Assembly (NCBI GenBank): GCA_001949185.1
Contig: BDGG01000011.1
Coordinates: 202,123-266,122, forward strand
Source of the DNA: Ramazzottius varieornatus
Taxonomy: Eukaryota > Tardigrada > Eutardigrada > Parachela > Ramazzottiidae
Reading direction: 5' to 3'
DNA length: 64,000 nucleotides
In this document: one piece after another, positions 56,597-64,000 of the stretch
How the letters are laid out: each line of letters starts with the position of its first letter
Numbering within the stretch: position 1 is the stretch's first letter
Translations under genes and position numbers: made by a program
The notes under the pieces: generated by a model
What the model was told of the DNA's origin: nothing
The model's database searches: none
Seen by the model: only the letters and a program-made list of their open reading frames with translations

Positions 56597-59500
56597 CGAG
56601 ATATGGATAAGAGTGACTTTTCCACTGAAGAACCCACACTCTTGATAAAAAAAAAAGCTGAAAGAATCGGATTTCAATCATTTCCCGGTGGGTTTTTTCT
56701 GTGGTTCATAGTACACGGAGTCGAATCGGCAGTCTGATAGAAGGGTGGGAAAAACTATCATATGTCCTTCCTCCGGTTGAGGAAGTTAAGAAAGTCTTGA
56801 ACGGCTTTTCTCAATTGTAAACAAAGCGGCCTCAGTGAGGAAATCGCAGTGAAAGGCCGAGGTACGTTTAAGCATCACGCCACTCAAATCTACACACCAA
56901 CCTTGAGCCGTGCAGCGTATGTGAAAATCGAACATAGTACGATGCTGACGTTGCCGTTCTTTCCGTTACGCTGCCGCTGCGGCACAAAGATAGCAAGACT
57001 CAGCAGCCGAGCACTCAGCACTGTTCAAAGGTTAAAACATTTCCGTGTACTTCAATAACATCGCTTCCGATCAAGTTCCATTTCAAACACCGCAGTCTAG
57101 ACTTAAATTCAAGTTTAGATAGAGCTGTAACGGAAAACTGCAAGCCTGTCCGCCATCGTTTTAGTATAGTTTATTGATTATCGTTATTTGCAACCAAGAA
57201 TTCCTTCTCAGGCAATGACACTTGAATAAAGAACCAGACAAAGCAGAATAACGAGCAACAACAGCACAAAAAAGAAGGTGGCGAATGTCAAAATCTTTGC
57301 AGCACAGATATACTGATCGCGACAAAAAAGAACGGGAAAAAACCCGAAAACCTATATTTGAGCTTGGTTATTTCGGGTCCTTCCTATGCCGAGGTTCGCC
57401 ACCTACAAACTAATAGGTATTGAGTTCGTCGCGTTTAGCTTATGGTCTACGGCATCATTGCTGGTTGTGATGGCCTTTGTGACATGTGTGCATGCAATGT
57501 CCTCGGTACCGAAAAAAGCTTCGCCGGAGGCACGTAAGCAAAACTGTAGCTTCCATTCGGGTCGTTTATTCTAACTCATCTTTAAAATATCAGGCGGAAG
57601 ATTATGTTTCTATTGTTGCCAGAAAACTAACAATAAGTGATAAACGTCGATATCGCTGTTGGTAAAATCAATTGAGCCAATCGTTTGGGCGCACTGTGCG
57701 AGGTACTGACATAAATAGTGCGTCACTTGGAAAGACGATCTGATTCTCTCGATCTGCTCGCGTCTGGAGTTACCAGAAACCCGATCACTAGTTCGCCATT
57801 CCTAAAGAAGAGTGAAACTGGAGCGCAGTCCTACGTAAGCAAAAGCTGCAGGCTCGGAGAGAAACACCACGTTCTTAAATATTCACCGGGTCGGTACATC
57901 GTTCTCAACGTAGAGACCCGGTGGCTATCTCCATGGCCGAAGGCTGTTTCCGACCCCGGCCACCTTGTACACTGCGCCTTGTATTCATCTGTTGACATCC
58001 ACCTATACTGGAAAAACAATAACTATTTCGTACTGAGCCGACTCTGATGCTTCGAACGTCTTTGTGAAGGCTGATGTTTGGTCATTATTACGACGTGACT
58101 CCTGTGCGCTCCAATCAACAAACCAACTGACTACAACGGCCTGACAAACCTTGGTCGCGTCCTAGTGCTGCGGAAGCCAGCCATATGTTGAGAGGACGTG
58201 CTTGTCAACGAACTTTAGAGTCAACATCGGGCATTTCAACTACAGCCTGAGGGGGCCAAGTGACTACCATCTATATAGTTAGGACGATCTTGGCCGAGTT
58301 GTTGCTCGACTTCGAAACTATTTTTTCTTGGTTCACAATCCTCTTTACACCCCTTGAAAAATTATATGCCAGGAATACGTTCAGAGGAAGCCAGAATCGA
58401 CAGAAAACTAGTGAACATCCAAAGAGAAAGATCAACCAACTTTTGCAGTTTCTAGGGCCGTGTTCCAAAATTTGTTTTTTGCGTTGAGGTCCCGCGGTAA
58501 GTTTGTTCAGCGTAATTAGAGCAGCAATTGGGCTATAGGGAAAGTGGTCGACAGAAGGGAGTTGCCGCTCAAGACAAGGGCGATGATTTTTACCGCAGAA
58601 GCAGTTTCCCCGGCAAGATGGTTAAATTTGACAGTATTATTTCACTTTCCAATTCAGCCTGCCATTTCTGCAATACTTTCAAGTTTCTGATGACATTGTG
58701 GAAAGCATACGGTGAGATCAAATGGAAGCTTGGTACTGGGACCCAGAATTTTAGAAATAACGTTTCGGTCAGGAAGAGAGGTCTTGTCCATCGGAAGTCG
58801 TACTGGCCACGTTTTCCGAACTATCTCTCAACCGACGTGAATGCGCTACATCCCAATGAAAACTCCTTGAAAAGCTATATGAAAAGTGTGAAGGACTGGG
58901 CGAAAAAGGCATAAAATGATTTTTTTAAAGCGCTTTGCACAAGTGGTAGTCACTTGGCCCTTTGAGGCTGTAACTCATGTAAAACTTTCATGAATTTTCG
59001 CGTATGGGCCGACGTGGGCGTTTCGCCGCGCAACATACACTGCATCTTGCCAAACTAATGACATCTTACGTTTCGGCTGACCGAACGATTCAGAACACAA
59101 AGCACGGTTGATTTTGTTGAAAGGGCCGCCATTTGAACATAACTTGACAGCAAGGATGTCAAAGACAAGGTGAGAATATTCAGCATCGAAAATAACTGGG
59201 AATATTTCCTGGTTGACATGATAGCGAAACGTTTTCTACAGAGCTCTAAAACCGTCTCCTGTGGGTCTGTTGGAAAGTCAGAAGTTGACTCTACGGTACG
59301 TAGGTAACATTGTCTTGCTTGCGGATGGTTGCAACTGGCGTCCAAGGAGCCGAAAACAAGTTTATTTTGGGAGTTCCTCGGGCCGGAGTTGCTAATTGAT
59401 TTGTTGATTGAAACGCATGAAATTCAAGTGGTCGCAAATACAGAACATTAGCTTCCACAAAGACGTTTGAAGTATCAAAATCGGATCCGTAGGAAGGAAG

Positions 59501-60317
59501 TTATGACTGTTTTAGTGAAGGTAGGGGTGGAGAGATAAACACCGTATGAGGCGCAGCTGTACTGTATGTATTAGGCTTGTATGGTTCTTTCAACCGGAAG
59601 GGTTTCCCGCCACTGTAGTCCTCCTTTTCTCATTCAAATTGGATTCTCCCGGTTGAAACTTCCAAATGGCAACGCACTGTTCAAAAGCATTTGTCGCCTC
59701 GCTGCCGAGGATACTTTATTAATTCCTACTGTAGCGTCTCCTATCTAGCTCAAGCAGTGACTGCTTCTAGCCTTCGTGCAAAGGTTGGCCATGCGGCTGT
59801 AATCGTCGGTGTCCCGACCTGTTATCCTTTGCAGCGCGAAACTATTGAAGCGTTTACCGTTATATGATCATGCACCCGTGCGGTGAGGGGGGTTCTTTCA
59901 CCTAGGCTATTAGCGCTACCGCATTACCGGCACCTAATTGTCACTCGCATTCGAATATACCGTGCACTCATTACCTTTAGGCTAGACGATATATCGATAC
60001 AGCATACCTTATCCAACACGCTTACAGTACTAGACTTCAGACCAACAGACCTAGTAGAGCTTACGTGCAGTAGCCTGACAAAGAAACGCTCGTTGTCTGA
60101 TCCTGTAAACCAGTTTTGTTTCACGACAATTAATTCCTGCAAATACACGGAATTTTGTGAGCAGAAGTGCTTGGCCGGTATGAATCTTGTACACGGTGTC
60201 GTATTCTCGCGCTAATCATGTTGAGAAATAGTTTCTCCTGGTATCCAACATCACAATTGGGCCAATAGTTCTGGGAGGGCTTGTTACAATTGCAACGGTT
60301 ATTTTTGTGGCCTCCGA
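56597..60317. other. 3.7-kb stretch, at most one tentative exon
   Basis: Upstream side of the nuclear-receptor gene and upstream side of the GDNF-receptor-like gene. Apart from the tentative exon at 57386 no coding region is supported; plus open frames at 57718-58047 and 58528-58914 lack ATG starts or recognised content. Confidence 0.3.
57386..57534 (+). CDS. Tentative first exon with a hydrophobic leader
   Basis: From an ATG the frame encodes a short basic start and a 30-residue hydrophobic run (FVAFSLWSTASLLVVMAFVT), then SSVPKKASPEA, and meets a good donor (GGCAC/GTAAGC). It reads like a signal anchor or signal peptide exon. No in-phase second exon was found within 700 bases, so it may be chance. 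Confidence 0.2.
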
Positions 60318-61231
60318 ATGAAGAGCTGTGGTCCCTTGGGGAATTTCGAATCGCACATGTACCCTGAGGCCCTCACAATTATTTCCCTTCTTCTTTTATC
60401 ATGCAACGTGTTAGTCGTATTTGGCGATACCCAGTCTGCTGCGAGTTGTCGGCAAGCTCAAGATGACTGTCAGATTTCGCACACGTGCGGTAAGCAATGG
60501 CGAAATTACCTGCATAACTCTACTTGGTGTCAAAACAGGCCGTACTTTGATCCTCGCAAGTCGATATTTTGTGTATTAATTCTGCTCTTTCAATAGGTCT
60601 GCATTACCATAGCGTTTTAATAAGGTGTCGAGACACATCATCCAACGACACCGCTTGCACAGAAGAATGCCAGATAGCGCAGCATACTCTGGCTTCCGGC
60701 ACCCGAGAAGGGACTCGCTTCACGCAGTGCGCCTGTACAGGAGTTTCCGCAGAGGACATTCAGTATTGCCGAAATCTGCATAAAGTATTCAGTTGTGTCC
60801 GCAGCACCAAAGCTGATCAGTCGCTGAAACCCTCCAATACAACGGTTTCGTGCAACGACGCCAGGAGGTACTGCGAAGAGGACTGGGTTTGTCGCGATGC
60901 TCTGCATTACTACGAAGTGGCTTGTGAGCAAAGCACTCGGAGGAACCGCGGACGGGATAATACATGTCCAACAGTACGCTGCCAGGACAGCTTCGAGATT
61001 TTGATTCGGCAGACGCAGGCGGAGAACCTTCGAGGATGTACTTGTGACGACGTCACTGCGGCACCACGATGGGTGTATTGTTTCGATTTCTTAAAATTTG
61101 CAGACTGTGAAGCCGCCACCATCATGCAAACCTTCGTTAGCGCGTCCTCAAAAACTTGTCACAAACTGTCAATATTATTGGTGTTCGTCTTCAGTTGCCT
61201 TGCGGCGCTAACTTTGTTTTCTTTCAGCTGA
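60318..61231 (+). CDS. GPI-anchored GDNF/GAS1-domain protein (GFR-alpha-like)
   Basis: Cell-surface protein of the GDNF-family receptor alpha/GAS1 group. Two exons, 60318-60489 and 60597-61231, phase 1, 268 residues. An internal signal peptide (ALTIISLLLLSCNVLVVFGD) follows a short start; a second ATG at MYPEALT may be the true start. Two Cys-rich domains follow: the first spans SCRQAQDDCQISHTC to DIQYCRNLHKVFSCV, the second from SCNDARRYCEEDWVCRDALH to RWVYCFDFLKFADCE. Both show the GDNF-domain spacing with a C-x-C pair (QCACTG, GCTCDD). The C terminus is a Ser-rich omega region followed by a hydrophobic tail (LSILLVFVFSCLAALTLFSF), typical of GPI addition. With two domains it is smaller than vertebrate GFR-alpha (three) and nearer GAS1. 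It converges on the small nuclear receptor at 61657. Confidence 0.88.
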
Positions 61232-61656
61232 ATCTTGCTCAAATGCCCTGAAACTTTAGTTTACTCTGTAATTTCGCGCTTTGCTTAAAGCTTTTGTCGT
61301 TTCGGTGGCCCACACAAGCAGTTGATTATTGAACTCGCTGTTTTTCGCTCTGTATGAATTACTACACCGTAGCAGCGCTACGCGCGTTCTAAGATAAACT
61401 ATGCAAAGTCCACGAGAAAACCATCACGACGAGAAGCTTATTAAAAGATTTTCTGCCAGTCAACATTGTACACCTCATACTGTAATTATCCGCTTAACTG
61501 TTGTAGCTTCGTGCATCGAAAAAGCAATTCGTCCTAGTTAATTAACTCTGAAATATTGAAAGAGATTGTGTAAAAGTTGAATAAATAAATCTATCTACAG
61601 GTTAAGCTGTCTGCTAATAGGTCGTGTGCTGTAGGCGCGTCAGTGCAGTCCACTGG

Positions 61657-62752
61657 TCAGATGGATTTTGGTACAGCACCTCGGTATACCTCGTTGTAGT
61701 TAATCGTTTGTAGTTCCAGCGAGAGTTTCAGCGGTAGAAACTCTTTCATCCAAATAGCCTTCGGCTTTTGACTACCTGCTGCCCGGTAAGCTGTTCTGAT
61801 TCCCGCGTTTTTCGTTGGCTGACTTTCGTCGGTGGGCGTATCTCGGTCGAATGTGCACCGCTCACCGCTAATTAGAAAGTTCGTGACGTTGACAGGAGGA
61901 CCCACTCGAGGTTGATAGTGGATGACGGAAGGGCGGAAAGGAAGTACTGTAGATAGCGGAGGATACGATCATGATCATTATATCGCGCAACATCTACATT
62001 GACATTGCAGTGGTTTCAAAACAGTTACCCATGGTTGAAGGTGGGGAGATCTTGGGCGTGGTAGGCTGAGATCGATAGATACGTTTCTGTGATTTCGGAA
62101 TGCGGCCTAGTCTGACCGCTGAAAGTAAATTTATGTCAGGTAGTCTACGAGCGCATTGAAAACAAAAGGACCACGTGACTGACCGTCCAAGCTCATTCCT
62201 TGATTCACGCACTTCTCGAACCTGCAACGTTTGCAGCGAACCCGGCTGTCAAAGCTGATGTGGCATCTTCCACCCATGTAACACTTGTATTCGTGGAACC
62301 GGGCGAGTCCTCGCTTGAAGAACGCCTGGAACAAGTACAAATAGTGGGTTTGACGGGCAATTACTTGTGCAAATTAGGTAAATAATAAACTCAAAAATCA
62401 TTCCGAGACTCGAATTTCGAAGAAGCTTTCCTTCAGCTACGTAGAGTTGTCCCGTTTTCGGTTTCTGGAAGGGTTTTCATCATCTGTGTCCTGGTCATGT
62501 GACAGTTCGAAAACCGGTTTTTTCGCTTTCGGTAGGTATTGCTTTGATGTGAGAAACATCAGCCGATATACATGTGATGAGAAGGTGGATGGAGAAAGCT
62601 TCAATGTGAAGCTGACGATCAATATGTTTCGACCGCGGTGGAAAACATGCAGTTCCTACCTTGCATCCTTCACAGCTTTGCACTCCATAATGGACACCAG
62701 TGGCTTGCCCTTCGCAGATCCGGCATACAGGGATTTCCGCGTAGTAATCCAT
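61657..62752 (-). CDS. Nuclear receptor DBD protein lacking a ligand-binding domain
   Basis: Four exons on minus: 62752-62660, 62325-62184, 62118-62029, 61946-61657; phases close to 204 residues. Finger 1 reads CRICEGQATGVHYGVQSC with EGCK, finger 2 YKCYMGGRCHISF with CKRCRFEKC, then GMSLDAVRLGRIPKSQKR as T-box. P-box is EGCKA. Intron positions after EGCK (phase 0) and after MSLD (phase 1), and the 142-nt second exon, are identical to those of the receptor at 52487-56596, so the two are local paralogues. The remaining about 115 residues (VTNFLISGERCTFDRDTPTD and onward) do not resemble an LBD, and only 425 bases separate the stop from the convergent gene. A donor-like AGCG/GTGAGC in the last exon leaves room for an alternative end. 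Upstream exons before 62752 are possible. Confidence 0.82.
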
Positions 62753-64000
62753 CAAATTATTTTGAGTTCCACTATTAAAGTCAAACAAACCCAAACGGGG
62801 AAAAACCCACAGCTCACTACAAGGCCTGTCTACAGCTGTCACGTTATGGTTTGAGCCAAACAAATGTTTCAGAGTGGTGGAAGAAGCGAACTTTGAGCTC
62901 TTTTCCAAGGTATTCGAGAAATGTCTCCACAGCAGATATTTCTCGATACAGTGCAGAAATTATCGATCGCGGTTTCAGTGGGCGGATGCTAAAGGTTGAT
63001 ATGGCCACTCACAGTCGTCTTAATGCCAACAAGTCACTCACCTATGTTTTATCAAACTTCTGCCTTGCGTTTTATCGTCCGGATTCTACCTGTGATGTAT
63101 GCCGATGGGGGGCGTAACCAGCTACAAACTGACGTCAGCGCTGCGCATTTTGGTTTCTGACGATGCCGAATGCCAATTGTCGGGCATATTTGCAACTCCT
63201 ACTGTAAAGTGCCGATCAGGTGGGTCACCTTACGGACCCGGTTCGTGAAAAAAGACTGTTCGGATAGTGGGTGAAATATTTGGTCGATTTGTGTACTGAA
63301 CAGCTGATCCATATGGCATCACACACAAAACCCAGAACTGTCCGCGCAGGGCGTATTTTACGCACGGACCTGGTCCGTAACGTAACGCAGCTGATCAGCA
63401 CTTTACAGTGCATTTCAGTCAAAACCAGCCCTAGAAGTGCCAGATATTGCTTTTTCCAGCCCAGTCTTCTCTGTAAACTACGGTTCTGTCGCTTTCGAAT
63501 ACTGGATGCATGGTACAAGATTCAGAGAGCATACGGAAGTATCCGGCGGTCGCAAACGCAACAAGGACACAGGCACTGTAGCACGCTTTCAACCCACGTC
63601 TCGTAAAGAGCCAAGGCATGCGTGTACATCTGACAGGTATCAGACCATCGCAATTTTTTTTTTAAAGGGTTGTACAAGATCACGGGTTTTGCGCTATCTG
63701 TACGCTTGCTTGGCGGACGACAAGGGCCCTGATTCGGTCTCTAACCACATCCCGTGCTGTTCACCTGTATTCCTCTATCCATCCAGATCTGCTGGCGCCG
63801 AGGGCCATTACAGTACATCTTCGTAATCATCACCGCGGAGTGCGGGAGATGCGCCCACATGGAGGGGAACCCAGAGAAACACATGTTGCACAGCGCGCCG
63901 ATGATTCAGCCTCCACTTCATTCATGATCAGGCTATAATCATGATCAGGCATGATCGCTATAAGGGCATTCTCAAGCTAAGATGGGCGATTTTGTGTTTA
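62753..64000. other. Right edge, no gene recognised
   Basis: Promoter side of the small nuclear receptor, then unassigned sequence. Short repeats of CATGATCAGG lie at 63921-63960 with nearby palindromes. Open frames at 63271-63826 overlap on both strands and show no recognised content. Confidence 0.3.

Noticed and set aside
1-64000. tRNA genes, CRISPR arrays, bacterial operons
   Set aside because: No cloverleaf with matching A and B boxes was found by eye, no regular spacer array exists, and introns throughout exclude a prokaryotic origin. A covariance-model search was not possible here.

Overview
This window is eukaryotic, animal nuclear DNA. Nearly every recognisable gene is split by short GT-AG introns (mostly 35-90 nt, a few above 1 kb), and the gene set is bilaterian: dystrobrevin, two nuclear receptors, an RGK GTPase, a GDNF-receptor-alpha-like protein, serpins and a rhodopsin-family GPCR. 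The compact introns and the invertebrate-style nuclear receptors fit an ecdysozoan, and a tardigrade is a reasonable guess. The sequence alone does not prove it. One assembly gap (28711-29183, all N) lies inside the window.

Layout, left to right. 1-2143 (-): mitochondrial-type cysteinyl-tRNA synthetase, 3' end cut by the window. 2309-3311: two small non-autonomous DNA transposons with target-site duplications. 3587-4179 (+): mitochondrial ribosomal protein L52. 4436-6083 (-): SLC35C2-type nucleotide-sugar transporter, with a possible divergent EF-hand gene upstream. 7218-8589 (+): CHMP4/Snf7 ESCRT-III subunit. 12042-15874 (+): RGK-family GTPase with a fragment of 18S rRNA in its first coding-region intron. 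15970-17120: dead reverse-transcriptase element. 18886-19872: inverted-repeat element. 20311-21014 (-): four-helix membrane protein. 22120-23614 (+): unfamiliar Tyr/Pro/Lys/Trp-rich repeat protein built from phase-1 exon modules, behind a TATA box. 23859-32342: two intact secreted serpins and one dead one, all on minus, interrupted by an intronless plus-strand GPCR and the N gap. 33156-33909: broken DHRS11-like dehydrogenase. 34663-34868: hAT-like MITE. 36212-38626: complete two-gene PIF/Harbinger transposon. 38923-40212: intact-looking Tc1/mariner element. 42227-43179 (-): unresolved gene with a MITE in its 3' part. 44091-44777 (-): secreted low-complexity/Cys-rich protein. 47963-52144 (+): dystrobrevin. 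52487-56596 (-): nuclear receptor with DNA- and ligand-binding domains. 60318-61231 (+): GPI-anchored GDNF/GAS1-domain protein. 61657-62752 (-): second nuclear receptor that appears to lack a ligand-binding domain.

The genes form no single pathway; this is an ordinary chromosomal neighbourhood with local duplications (serpins, nuclear receptors) and a dense scatter of DNA transposons. The parts most worth following up are the modular repeat protein, the nuclear receptor without a ligand-binding domain, the two transposons whose exact ends and target duplications can be read, and the 18S rRNA fragment trapped in an intron. Exon limits were read by eye from splice consensus and frame continuity; where the phases closed exactly I say so.
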